Below are positions 1-9,074 of a stretch of DNA of 64,000 bases, piece by piece. A program made the position numbers and the translations under genes. Positions within the stretch are counted from its first letter, which is position 1. Every line of letters begins with the position of its first letter. Source of the stretch: Filimonas zeae. GTDB taxonomy: Bacteria > Bacteroidota > Bacteroidia > Chitinophagales > Chitinophagaceae. The notes beneath the pieces are model-generated. The model had not been told where the DNA came from. It saw only the letters and a list, made by a program, of their open reading frames with translations, and made no database searches. The stretch covers positions 558,769 through 622,768 of the forward strand of contig NZ_BMIB01000001.1 of NCBI RefSeq assembly GCF_014641615.1. Reading direction: 5' to 3'.

Positions 1-3000
1 ACCCACTCATAAAGCGCGCATGTTCTGCTGTGCCATTGTTAGTGGTGTCGTTGGGCCAGATACCGCTATACCACATTGCTTTACCCAGTTCTGGCAGTGT
101 ACCAGTATCCTCCCACTCAATTACTGCTGCTATTCGTCCATTCAGGCTTAATGTATCAGAACCACCCCGGCTATGTCTGCCGTTGGTTAAAAGCGGTTGG
201 GGATCGGCGGCTGGTGTAAATTCTTCAGCTCCAATATCAACCGGGCCTGTGCTTATTGCAGTGGAGCGTACGTTGTTGTTATAGAAATCTTCGCCTATAT
301 TATCAATGGGCAATCCTTTACCGTTTATATACCAGCATTGCGAGGCGCTGGTATTTACTAACAGGGTTCCGTTGCCAGATTGCTGAAATAACGAATCTTT
401 GGGTACATCTGCTGCCAGGGCTGCAAATGTAGAGGCGTCTCCGCCGCTGAGTTTTTTAAATACGCGAAGGGTGCTGGTGTTATTAGCCTGTTCGATAGTG
501 GTGGAAGAGTCAGCAGTTACCATAAAATTGTAATCTGAAGCTGCTGCCGGCCAGAGAAGGTTATTAAATGCCGGCATGTTTACCCCCAATGCAAAATTGG
601 CATTGCCTGTGCGTCCATTATATAGCAGGTTATTTAAGAACTTGTTTATTTTTCTGTTTGCGTTAAGCAGCACTGCATAAGACCTGCCGGTGTTATTAGT
701 TGTATTTCCGCTAATGCAAATGCTGTTGAACAGTATGTTCATTTTTTGAACGGTGTCTGCCGTTTGGGTTCCAATGCCTTTTATTGTAACAGCGTTTACA
801 TTGTCTGCATTAGAGAGGGTTATCTGATTGTTGGCTATATTATAATTAGCTTTTTCTAATTGTATGCCTGTTATGTCGCCACCGGTTATTGACTGGTTGG
901 TTATATTGCTGATCTGATTACGGGCTACCTCTACTTTAGCGGTGGTTGCAGCGGCTGTTGTGTTGTTAAATAGCATACCTGCTGCCAGTTTATTGGCTTT
1001 AATACCAGTACTGTGGATGTTATGAATAATATTCTGACGGATAACCATATCGGCGGAACTGGTATTTATAAACATACCTGCAATGGAGTAATTGTTCGCC
1101 TTTTGTAGCTGCGATCCATTGGCGGTTATGTTTATAATAGTGTTTTTTTGAGTAAGAGCAACATTTTTAATATGTAAGCCTCTTACTGCAATAGCCGTGT
1201 CGGTTGAAGCGGTCATATTTGCCACTGTATTGCCCGAAGCAATTGCTCCGGAGTCGGAGGTTACACTTATGCCAACCATGTTAAGCGCGGTGCCGGTGTA
1301 AACAGTTTGTTTGCACTTTACCAATATATCATCTGCTACCTCTTTATTACCTACCATGTTGTCTTTTACCTCTACCAATCCGCCTGTGGAAATACCCCAG
1401 AAATCCATTGAAGCTGCCTCGCCTATGGTGATGTTGCGGACAGTATTATTGTAGATCTGACTTTTTTGGGTAGGAGAGGAAGATGCCATAATTGCAATAA
1501 ACGAAGGAGACGGCACGGTGCCATAGTTTCCTGGCACCTCCCACGGCTCACCTTTGCAATAAGGAGCACTACCGCCAACGTAGTTGCCCGAAATAATGTG
1601 TCCTCCACTAAAGGTTCGTCCTGCGGCAAGAAATGTGTTTAAGCCAATACCAGTTGTATAGGAATAGGTATTCCTGTGGTAACTATTGAATAAGTGATTG
1701 TTTTGTACTACGCAGCTATCACCCGGAGCATCCATATAAATACCTGCACGCGCAAAATTGGAAATTTCATTTCCGATAACAGTAACTCTGGCACCATAAC
1801 CTGTAACTATTCCGTAATACATCTGACCGGTATTTCCGGGATTGCCTGTGGCTCCTTTAATTTCGCAGTTACGGATGATGATATTGGTATCTCCGGAATA
1901 AATTGAAATATTGGACTGATCGTAGGAACTGGTTTCTGAAACCAGGTTTTGAATAGTTATGTTTTTATTAGAGGGGAAACCATCCAGGTAAATTACTTTG
2001 TTAAAGCTGTTTATGAGTCTGAGGTATCTGCCTGCACCGTTTACACTTCCATCAAAAGTGATATTGCTGGAGCCCGTTATTTTAATGAGTGGATTTCCTG
2101 AAGTGATGGTGATAACCTTTACAACCGGCGTGGTTGTAATAATTTTAAGAAAACCAGTGCCTCCGTTGGAAGGAAAATAATTCAAGCCATAGGTGCCTTT
2201 TTCGTCCAGGTCGGAGGTAATAGCAACTATTACGCCTTTATTGCGTGCGATACCCTGATTAATTGCCTGAAAGGCGCCCAGTTCGTTAGTCAGTGAGGTA
2301 AATGTTTGTCCTTTACCTACCCACATAGTATCGGCAAGCGGGCCTGAAATTTTATAATGAAAGGTAAGTAATGGAAGAGTGTCCTGTGTGCTTACGTGGG
2401 TATGGTTTCCTGTAAAAAATGGTGCTGAGCCAATGGTACGGAAAGAGCTTGCATCCCGGGCCACTATATAGCATTCTATTGAATCGGTAGTGGTTACCGG
2501 TAAGCCTGCTGTAGCATAGTTTACGGGAAACTGCCATCTGGATTCCCTGATGTTACCTCCTGTTATTTGCCCGGGAAGGCTATACCATTCGCTTGTATTT
2601 GGGTAAAATTTCCGGAACCAGATTCTGGGTTTGTTTCCGGCAGATGTGTCTACTCCGGTTTCATCCGATATGGTTGCTCTTATAATCTGTAGTGAATCTA
2701 TGTGGTGTCCGGGTACAGAATCGGGAATAATAAAGGGCATTCTATTATCCTGGGTTTCTCCGGTAACAGCATAGGCCCCAATATCTACAGGGGTTTTTCC
2801 GGTTCTTGTATTTCCATCGAAATCAGCAGTGGTAGTAAACCGGGTATTCCCTTTTCCTTCGGCAGGTGTAGGGGAAGCCAGATGCAGATTCATTTGTGCA
2901 GCCGGACCATCCGGTAGTATAAAGTTAGGTTCAGCAAATACAGAGCTTGTATCGGCATGAAAATAAGAGCGCCATTTATCAAATGTGTCAAGGTTGAAAT

Positions 3001-6000
3001 CGGAGAAAACTGTGCCTTTACCCGTTCCGTAATATACGTTGTTATTGTATTTACCCGGGTTATAAAAGTTTCCTGTTATAATGTTATTACGTCCGTTGCC
3101 GGAGATATAGAAGCTGCGTTTAACCACCACTATATTGTTGTAAAAGTTGCCGCTTGCAGAAACGCCTGTAGCGGTACCTGAATCAACTGCTGTATTTCCT
3201 CCAATGTACACGGTATTATGTATTATATCTGTACCGCCCTCTATGCCGGTAGTTCTGGCAAGTACGCTGGTAGAAATCATGTTACCCATACTATCCAGTC
3301 CAAGCCTGATAATGTTATTGTCTACCTGTTTAACACCCGGTGCGCTTATGCCGTAAACTGATCCATAGCCGGCGGAGAGAGAATGTATGTAATTACCCGA
3401 TACAGGTGTTCTGTAGCCTGAACGGATATAAATACCATATGTATAATTCAGTGTGCCCCGGCTGCCTTCTGCTGTAAGACTGTATATTTTATTTTTGCTG
3501 ATGCCATTGCAGTCCATGCCATCTGAATATATACCGCAGACATTATAGTGGTAAAAGTATGCAGGATCATAACCGCCGGTAAGATGGGAAATGGTATTTC
3601 CGGATACCTGGCCTTCCAGGAAAAAAGCATAAGACATCATAAAATAAATTCCGGCCAAATCTGCTGCTGAATGGAGGCGTGTTATAAGGTTGTTATTTAC
3701 GTCTGCCATTGAACCTCTTACAAAAATGCCAAAGGTTCGCCCACCTGTAAAGTTTCCGCAATTTCTTCCGTCTGAAGGTGTTCCTATCTGATTATCATTT
3801 ATTTCACTTTTTGAGTAAGAACTATTGATAAACGAGAAGTTTGTACTAAAACGATAAGAACTATACAGTCTGGTGTTTTGTATTGTATTGCCTGTAATAA
3901 CTACTTTGCTTTCGCTGTATTCAGCATTAATCAGGTTTATTTCAGCTTCTATGCCTGTATTGGTACTACCTGTATTGTTACTAAAAGAGATGGAGTCTGC
4001 TATATTACTGCCACCAAAGGTATTATTCCGTATTGTATCTGTAGTATTGTTAAACTTTGGTTTGCCTATATAAACAGCTTTATGGGCAACATACCTGCTT
4101 GTAAGGCTGGTGCTGATTTTTTTAAAAGTGTTGCCTATGATCCGGGAATCGCCATAAGAAGATATGATATAGTATTTCTGGGCAGATACCTTCATCGGGT
4201 TGCCTTCGGCATGGGGAGCAGAGCCTCCAAAATAATTTTCTGTAATCAGATGCGCTACCGTTTTTTCATTGTCATAAGCTGCAATGATGCCACAATCAGT
4301 ACTGTCGGCTGTTATTTCTTTGGTTGCATAAAAGCTGTTGCTTTTTATCAGCCATGCTTTGTTGCCTTTCTCCAGGTTGATGCCCCACGTAGTGAAATTG
4401 TAAAAGTTGCATCCGGTTACCTGGTTGTTGCTGTTTTCTATATTGTTACTGGTAATGGAGCTGAGATGTAACCGGGGCATTGTTTTATTGTCAGAGAAGT
4501 TGCATTGGTCAAAGATATTGTTGTCGCATCCTTTGCCAAGTGTTCCCGCCATGGTAATGGCACCTGCCCACTGGCTGCTATAGTCTGATCGTATGTTGAG
4601 ATATCTGATGATGTTGTCAGAAGCATTTTGCATTAGTATTACTGTGCCACGGCCGGTTAAGGTGAGTGCCTTTAGCGTTCCTGTGCCACCTGGTCTTCCA
4701 TCAAGGATAATGTTATCTGCGCTGTCGATGATTAATAAAGGCGTGCTGCCCGTGTTGGCAATTTCCAGGTTGGTGACATCTGCTGCAGGCCTTAAGAATA
4801 CTGTATAATCAGGCGTACGGCAATAGACCTTTTTAGGGAAAGTCAATGGAAAAGCTTCCACTGTGCTATTGTAGTCTTTTAATAATTCGAGTGTTATGCT
4901 GCCGGTCATTCCTTTGTTGCCTATAGCCTCAAAAGCCTGACCTATGCTTGTAAAGTATCCGCTTTTTCCAATAGAGAAACTACCTTTTAAATTACAGCGT
5001 GTGGAGTCGGAAGCAATAGAAGATGTTTGCATGCTGCCCTCTGTAAAGGCGGTAACTTTCCAGTAGTGGCGTTTTCCATATTCAAGATTGGTAGCCATAT
5101 ACGAGGTAGTATTGGCAGGCAGGTCTGTTACGGCAGCAAAAGTAATGTTGTCTGTAGAGTGGTATAAGGTGTAATGGGTTTTATTGGTGAAATTGTCATT
5201 CCAGCTAATGCGCATAGCGGTTGCACCGGTTTCCTGTATGGTTATGTTGCTGAAATTGCCAGTTAACACAGGTGGTTGAAACCGGAAGTATCTTCTTTCA
5301 CCATCCTTTGCAGCATGCAGCCCTGCTATTGTACCGGCAGTTGAACGGTTTACCAGCATTTGCGTGGCTGGCTCTTCCGATGCCAGTGATGTGAACGATA
5401 GGGTACTAAGATTTTTCAGCGCCAGAAATTGATTGTCCGCTTCACCGGCAGTAAATCCTACTGAAGCTGTAACGTTACCAGACGAAGGGCCTACGTTCAT
5501 GTTGCCATATACATATTCTAATTCGCCAGTGCTTTCATATAACCTTGCCTGGAATGTTGCATCTCCTCCTTGCGTAGCAGTGGTAGAAGAGGCGTTTACT
5601 GTTACGTTCCACTCTATTACAAGACATCGGTTAGGTGCAGTGCCTGTTATCAGCTTTCTGGTGGTGGGACTTACGTTTGCAGTACGCATATCATCCCAGA
5701 AAGCAGCAAGCACGGCTCCCTGATCGGGCATATAGGAAGTAGGAGGGTATACTACTTTTCTGGTGAGTTTATTAGGAGCGGTGCTGGTAATGATATTCCA
5801 TGGGGTGTTAGCTACTGCAAGGCCTACCATTCCGTTGTGTCCTATGCGGAGATGTGTATAAACACGCCCCATGAAAACAAAAGGAAACCCTATTGAATCA
5901 AAAGGAGCGGCAAACTGATAGCCTTCCATTGTAAGGTCAATTGCGTTGGCAAGATTAATCTGATTGCCGTTTTTATCGGCCTTCAGCGAGCCCGAAGTGC

Positions 6001-6103
6001 CAGTTGTAATATTATACGCAGATGCTTTTTGAGCGAATAGCGGGTTAAATACGGGAAAAAAAAGGAGTACAATAAGCAATAGGGGGCAAATGAACCTGGA
6101 CAT
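1..6103 (-). CDS. Giant secreted right-handed beta-helix / Fn3 surface protein (partial, C-terminus outside window)
   Basis: An uninterrupted minus-strand frame runs from ATG at 6103 to the left edge (2,034 codons visible, no stop). It begins with a signal peptide (MSRFICPLLLIVLLFF, then a cut near FAQK). About residues 30-270 form a beta-rich N-terminal domain, and residues 280-355 look like a fibronectin type III domain. Two long tracts rich in N-N, G-N-x-I and similar turns (about residues 370-1110 and 1250-1980) are typical of parallel beta-helix (PbH1) repeats. A beta-sandwich-like segment lies between them, at about 1110-1250. The second helix ends near position 100 with a VDIGAEEF motif that commonly closes such helices. 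A C-terminal T9SS sorting domain is expected beyond the edge but is not seen. It is probably a cell-surface adhesin or glycan-binding protein; no catalytic residues were recognised. Confidence 0.85.
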   Translation of the reverse strand, partial: MSRFICPLLLIVLLFFPVFNPLFAQKASAYNITTGTSGSLKADKNGNQINLANAIDLTMEGYQFAAPFDSIGFPFVFMGRVYTHLRIGHNGMVGLAVANTPWNIITSTAPNKLTRKVVYPPTSYMPDQGAVLAAFWDDMRTANVSPTTRKLITGTAPNRCLVIEWNVTVNASSTTATQGGDATFQARLYESTGELEYVYGNMNVGPSSGNVTASVGFTAGEADNQFLALKNLSTLSFTSLASEEPATQMLVNRSTAGTIAGLHAAKDGERRYFRFQPPVLTGNFSNITIQETGATAMRISWNDNFTNKTHYTLYHSTDNITFAAVTDLPANTTSYMATNLEYGKRHYWKVTAFTEGSMQTSSIASDSTRCNLKGSFSIGKSGYFTSIGQAFEAIGNKGMTGSITLELLKDYNSTVEAFPLTFPKKVYCRTPDYTVFLRPAADVTNLEIANTGSTPLLIIDSADNIILDGRPGGTGTLKALTLTGRGTVILMQNASDNIIRYLNIRSDYSSQWAGAITMAGTLGKGCDNNIFDQCNFSDNKTMPRLHLSSITSNNIENSNNQVTGCNFYNFTTWGINLEKGNKAWLIKSNSFYATKEITADSTDCGIIAAYDNEKTVAHLITENYFGGSAPHAEGNPMKVSAQKYYIISSYGDSRIIGNTFKKISTSLTSRYVAHKAVYIGKPKFNNTTDTIRNNTFGGSNIADSISFSNNTGSTNTGIEAEINLINAEYSESKVVITGNTIQNTRLYSSYRFSTNFSFINSSYSKSEINDNQIGTPSDGRNCGNFTGGRTFGIFVRGSMADVNNNLITRLHSAADLAGIYFMMSYAFFLEGQVSGNTISHLTGGYDPAYFYHYNVCGIYSDGMDCNGISKNKIYSLTAEGSRGTLNYTYGIYIRSGYRTPVSGNYIHSLSAGYGSVYGISAPGVKQVDNNIIRLGLDSMGNMISTSVLARTTGIEGGTDIIHNTVYIGGNTAVDSGTATGVSASGNFYNNIVVVKRSFYISGNGRNNIITGNFYNPGKYNNNVYYGTGKGTVFSDFNLDTFDKWRSYFHADTSSVFAEPNFILPDGPAAQMNLHLASPTPAEGKGNTRFTTTADFDGNTRTGKTPVDIGAYAVTGETQDNRMPFIIPDSVPGHHIDSLQIIRATISDETGVDTSAGNKPRIWFRKFYPNTSEWYSLPGQITGGNIRESRWQFPVNYATAGLPVTTTDSIECYIVARDASSFRTIGSAPFFTGNHTHVSTQDTLPLLTFHYKISGPLADTMWVGKGQTFTSLTNELGAFQAINQGIARNKGVIVAITSDLDEKGTYGLNYFPSNGGTGFLKIITTTPVVKVITITSGNPLIKITGSSNITFDGSVNGAGRYLRLINSFNKVIYLDGFPSNKNITIQNLVSETSSYDQSNISIYSGDTNIIIRNCEIKGATGNPGNTGQMYYGIVTGYGARVTVIGNEISNFARAGIYMDAPGDSCVVQNNHLFNSYHRNTYSYTTGIGLNTFLAAGRTFSGGHIISGNYVGGSAPYCKGEPWEVPGNYGTVPSPSFIAIMASSSPTQKSQIYNNTVRNITIGEAASMDFWGISTGGLVEVKDNMVGNKEVADDILVKCKQTVYTGTALNMVGISVTSDSGAIASGNTVANMTASTDTAIAVRGLHIKNVALTQKNTIINITANGSQLQKANNYSIAGMFINTSSADMVIRQNIIHNIHSTGIKANKLAAGMLFNNTTAAATTAKVEVARNQISNITNQSITGGDITGIQLEKANYNIANNQITLSNADNVNAVTIKGIGTQTADTVQKMNILFNSICISGNTTNNTGRSYAVLLNANRKINKFLNNLLYNGRTGNANFALGVNMPAFNNLLWPAAASDYNFMVTADSSTTIEQANNTSTLRVFKKLSGGDASTFAALAADVPKDSLFQQSGNGTLLVNTSASQCWYINGKGLPIDNIGEDFYNNNVRSTAISTGPVDIGAEEFTPAADPQPLLTNGRHSRGGSDTLSLNGRIAAVIEWEDTGTLPELGKAMWYSGIWPNDTTNNGTAEHARFMSG

Positions 6104-6274
6104 AAGGAGTTTGGGCTTTTTTTACAAAATAAAACTTATTGCTCAGGTCCGGCAAGTCTTTTTTGCCAATGAACGCCAGCAATTTGCCAGCTGATGGTTG
6201 TAGAAGGTTGGGAGCTATAAGTTAGCTGCCTGTACTTGTGTTTGGTGTTTGAGAATGAATTGGTTAGCTGCGTA

Positions 6275-6312
6275 ATTTACCAAAAGCATCTGGGTGGGTG
6301 CTTTTGGTAAAT
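6275..6312 (-). terminator. Hairpin downstream of the GH28 gene
   Basis: Perfect 14-bp inverted repeat (6275-6288 and 6299-6312) with a 10-nt loop, 25 bp after the GH28 stop. There is no long T tract, so it may stabilise the 3' end or terminate weakly. Confidence 0.55.
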
Positions 6313-6337
6313 ACAGTATAAGGTGAAAAGTTATTTT

Positions 6338-7870
6338 TTATTTAATCAGAATGGCTGATTGGTCTTCTGTTGGTGTCAACACCTTACTTAGTACCGGCGT
6401 TTTTACATTATTGAGAATAATTACGGGTTGGGCAGCTGCTTTTGTTACCTGAAAATTCTGCAGCGTTAACCGGTTTACATCATCAAAAATACTGTTGGTG
6501 CGAAACTCTTTACCGGTGTAACTAAACCGTACATTCTTTATGGTAATGTTGTTGGCATGGCGTACGTAAAAGCCCCAGGCAGGCAGCTCGCGAAACATAG
6601 AGAATTCCGGATAGGCGGCTATGTTTTCCGGAATGTTTTGCAGGGAATCTACGTTTACGTTTCCTATGTGATTGGTGCTTTTTAAGGCATACTCCACATC
6701 AATGTTTTCCAGTGTAATATCTGCTACGGGGTGGCCGGGAATGCCGGTGATGGAAGAGGGGAATACATTGTGCTCATATAACTCGCGGGGGCCTTCCATG
6801 TTATAGCCTGCATCGGGTTTGCCTGCCGGTATCTGCACTTTTACATTGCTTATGTACACGCCTTTCAGTGTACCTGGCTGGCGTTCTGCGCGTCGTTTGC
6901 CCAACCTTATAAAAATGGCATTGCCGGTATTGCGTGCGGTAATGTTACGAATGTTTATGTCTTCTACTACGCCGCCATCTACGGTTTCTACTGCAATGGC
7001 AGAGCGGAAGGTATCGTATACATACAAGCTGTCTACCGTAATTTTTTTGAAGCCGCCAAAAGAGGCTGTACCCATTTTAAACGCGCTGGCGCTGGAACGT
7101 ACGGTGCAATTGGCTATGTAAATGTTTTCGCAATAGCTTTTGGGATCGTGCGATTTAAGGCAGATACCATCATCAGCCACATCAAAGAAGCTGTTGGTTA
7201 GTTTTACATTTTTACAGTCAACCAGGTCAATGCCGTCATTGTTTAAAAAGGTATTGCTTACTACCTTAATGCTATCAAACAACATATTGGTGCAGCTGCG
7301 GTAGTCCTGTATCCAGCACAGGCCATTCTTTATGGTAATGCCTTTTACGGTAACATTGTTGCAGTTGCTAAACATAATCAGTTTGGGGCGGTTGTTTTCT
7401 GCGGGGCGCATCTGGCCCCAGTCGTTATATTGCTGCCATTCTGCATCTTTCAGTATGCCCTGTTTCAATACGCGAAAAATATCTTCCAGCAGTTGTTCGC
7501 CCTGGCCATCTATAGCGCCTTTGCCGGTAAGGCTTATGTTCTGCTGGTTCTCGGCTACAATAAGGGCGGAGGCTTTGGCGGGGCCGTAATCCATACGTTG
7601 TGTGGTAGCCAGCAGTACTGCATTTTCTGCCAGGTGCAGGTTTACGCCTGTTTTTATATGCAGTACACCGGTAACAAATTTACCAGCAGGCACCAGTACC
7701 TGCCCGCCACCGGCGGCGGCGGCTTTGTCAATAGCCTGTTGAATAAAGCGGGTGTTATGGGTAGTGGAATCTGGTACGGCACCAAAGGCGGTGATATTAT
7801 ATACTTTTTGCTGTGCATTCAGCCCTTGTATGCAGGCCATTAACAGCAGTAACCCTGTTGTTTTTTTCAT
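6338..7870 (-). CDS. Glycoside hydrolase family 28 (polygalacturonase-like) secreted protein
   Basis: 510 residues with a signal peptide (residues 1-19, cut after NAQ). The N-terminal YNITAFGAVPD and GGGQVLVPAGKF segments are the standard entry into a pectinase beta-helix. GH28 active-site motifs are visible: NDGIDL (D212, D215) and ADDGICLKS (D233, D234), followed by SSASAFKMGT in the place of the usual GHG loop and RSAIAVET after it. Members hydrolyse alpha-1,4-galacturonosyl or related linkages in pectin or rhamnogalacturonan, usually in the periplasm or at the cell surface. The GHG histidine is not evident, so the exact substrate is uncertain. It sits near GH35 and GH2 enzymes, consistent with pectic side-chain breakdown. 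Confidence 0.9.
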   Translation of the reverse strand: MKKTTGLLLLMACIQGLNAQQKVYNITAFGAVPDSTTHNTRFIQQAIDKAAAAGGGQVLVPAGKFVTGVLHIKTGVNLHLAENAVLLATTQRMDYGPAKASALIVAENQQNISLTGKGAIDGQGEQLLEDIFRVLKQGILKDAEWQQYNDWGQMRPAENNRPKLIMFSNCNNVTVKGITIKNGLCWIQDYRSCTNMLFDSIKVVSNTFLNNDGIDLVDCKNVKLTNSFFDVADDGICLKSHDPKSYCENIYIANCTVRSSASAFKMGTASFGGFKKITVDSLYVYDTFRSAIAVETVDGGVVEDINIRNITARNTGNAIFIRLGKRRAERQPGTLKGVYISNVKVQIPAGKPDAGYNMEGPRELYEHNVFPSSITGIPGHPVADITLENIDVEYALKSTNHIGNVNVDSLQNIPENIAAYPEFSMFRELPAWGFYVRHANNITIKNVRFSYTGKEFRTNSIFDDVNRLTLQNFQVTKAAAQPVIILNNVKTPVLSKVLTPTEDQSAILIK

Positions 7871-7906
7871 TGTTTGCGTTTAAAACGGGCGGTAAATATA
7901 ACGTAG

Positions 7907-8275
7907 TTATTTGCCTATAATCAGTTTGCGGTGTGCAGCGCCCCACTCGCCCAGTTCTGCATAAATTTTATGCAGGGTTAAGCCATGTGGGGTAATGGAA
8001 TATTCCACTATGGGCGGGAAGGCATCACGCACGGTGCGGGTGATGATTTTGTTCTGCTCCATTTCTTTCAGCTCTTTAGATAATACCCTGTCGGTAATGC
8101 CATTTACTTCGCGGGATATTTCGCTGAAGCGTTTGGTTTGAAAAGAGATGGCTATCAGAATGGGCAGCTTCCATCTGCCGTTGAGAACATCCAGTGCATC
8201 CTGTACCGGCAATTGCAGTTCTTTACATTGCTCTTTCTGATGCCCTTTTGTTGTTTGCTCCTCTGTAGTATTCAT
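7907..8275 (-). CDS. HxlR family transcriptional regulator
   Basis: 122 residues from the ATG at 8275. An upstream in-frame ATG at 8377 would add 34 residues overlapping the divergent promoter and is unlikely. The protein carries the HxlR winged-helix core: a Cys in the CKELQLPVQDAL segment, then LNGRWKLPIL, SEISREVNGITDRVLSKELKEME and PPIVEYSITPHG. HxlR proteins are dimeric, often redox- or electrophile-sensing repressors. The gene is divergent from the azoreductase gene starting at 8380, with a palindrome between them, so it probably controls that gene and itself. GH28 follows 36 bp downstream on the same strand. Confidence 0.92.
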   Translation of the reverse strand: MNTTEEQTTKGHQKEQCKELQLPVQDALDVLNGRWKLPILIAISFQTKRFSEISREVNGITDRVLSKELKEMEQNKIITRTVRDAFPPIVEYSITPHGLTLHKIYAELGEWGAAHRKLIIGK

Positions 8276-8306
8276 ACGCACTAAACTTAGTATACCGGAT
8301 GATAGC

Positions 8307-8324
8307 ACTATCCTAAAGGATAGT
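8307..8324. promoter_or_regulatory. Candidate HxlR operator
   Basis: Perfect inverted repeat ACTATCC-TAAA-GGATAGT in the 104-bp gap between the divergent HxlR and azoreductase genes. Position and symmetry fit binding by a dimeric HxlR repressor. This is inference only. Confidence 0.5.
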
Positions 8325-8379
8325 ATCAATTGCCCGGCTGTTAACGTAAATAGCTTTGCTACCCTAATTATAGACAAAG

Positions 8380-8976
8380 ATGAAGATATTACACCTTATT
8401 TCAAGCTCCCGTGGCGGCGCCTCTAACAGTTTACAGCTGGGCAATGCCATTGTAGAAAAACTTCAGGCTGCGCATGCGGGTAGTGCAGTGGTGCATCACA
8501 ACTTAACAGCCACGCCGTTTCCACATCTGGAAGAGGCTCATTTACAATCGTTTTTTACCCCGCAGGAGCAGCGGAGTGCGGAACAGGCAGAGGCCGTGGC
8601 GCATTCTGATGCAGCGATTGCAGAATTAAAATCGGCAGATGTAATTGTTATAGGGGTGCCTATGTACAATTTCACTATTCCTTCTACTTTAAAAACCTGG
8701 ATTGACCATATTGCGCGTGCCGGGCAAACCTTTTCGTATAGCGAGCATGGGCCGGAAGGGCTGGTAAAGGGCAAGAAGGTATACCTGGCCATAGCATCGG
8801 GCGGTGTGTATTCTGAAGGGCCTATGCAGCAGTTTGATTTTACAGAGCGTTACCTGCGTGCAACGTTGGGCTTTATGGGCATGACGGATGTTAGCGTTAT
8901 ACGGGCAGAAGGCCTGAACATGCCACACCTGAAAGATACGGCTATGCAAAAAGCACTGGAGAATATAGTGCTGTAG
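8380..8976 (+). CDS. azoR: FMN-dependent NADH-azoreductase
   Basis: 198 residues, the usual AzoR/AcpD length. The N-terminal MKILHLISSSRGG with SNSLQLG is the flavodoxin-like FMN phosphate loop. PMYNFTIPSTLKTWIDHIARAGQTF is replaced here only as a whole recognisable block: PMYNF, then IPSTLKTWIDH, then AGQTF, as in the family. SGGVYSEG is the second FMN loop. The enzyme reduces quinones and azo compounds with NAD(P)H in the cytoplasm, a role in thiol and electrophile stress. It is divergent from an HxlR gene, the common arrangement for quinone-induced azoreductases. Confidence 0.93.
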   Translation: MKILHLISSSRGGASNSLQLGNAIVEKLQAAHAGSAVVHHNLTATPFPHLEEAHLQSFFTPQEQRSAEQAEAVAHSDAAIAELKSADVIVIGVPMYNFTIPSTLKTWIDHIARAGQTFSYSEHGPEGLVKGKKVYLAIASGGVYSEGPMQQFDFTERYLRATLGFMGMTDVSVIRAEGLNMPHLKDTAMQKALENIVL

Positions 8977-9027
8977 TTTTTCAGCAGGTTATAAATATGC
9001 TTTCCGGCAACTGTAAGAATTGGGCAA

Positions 9028-9059
9028 CCCGCATGTGTTTCGATAGAAGTACATGCGGG
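9028..9059. terminator. Hairpin between convergent azoR and AraC genes
   Basis: 9-bp perfect arms CCCGCATGT / ACATGCGGG with a 14-nt loop, midway between the stop codons at 8976 and 9075. Likely a bidirectional terminator, though T tracts are weak. Confidence 0.5.
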
Positions 9060-9074
9060 AACTGCTTATGGTTG

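Noticed and set aside
3878..4471. 197-residue plus-strand ORF
   Set aside because: Lies wholly inside and antisense to the giant beta-helix gene, whose frame is continuous and has clear domains.
1..6103. Repetitive beta-helix DNA as a CRISPR or tandem repeat
   Set aside because: Repeats are degenerate protein-level turns, not conserved DNA units with spacers.
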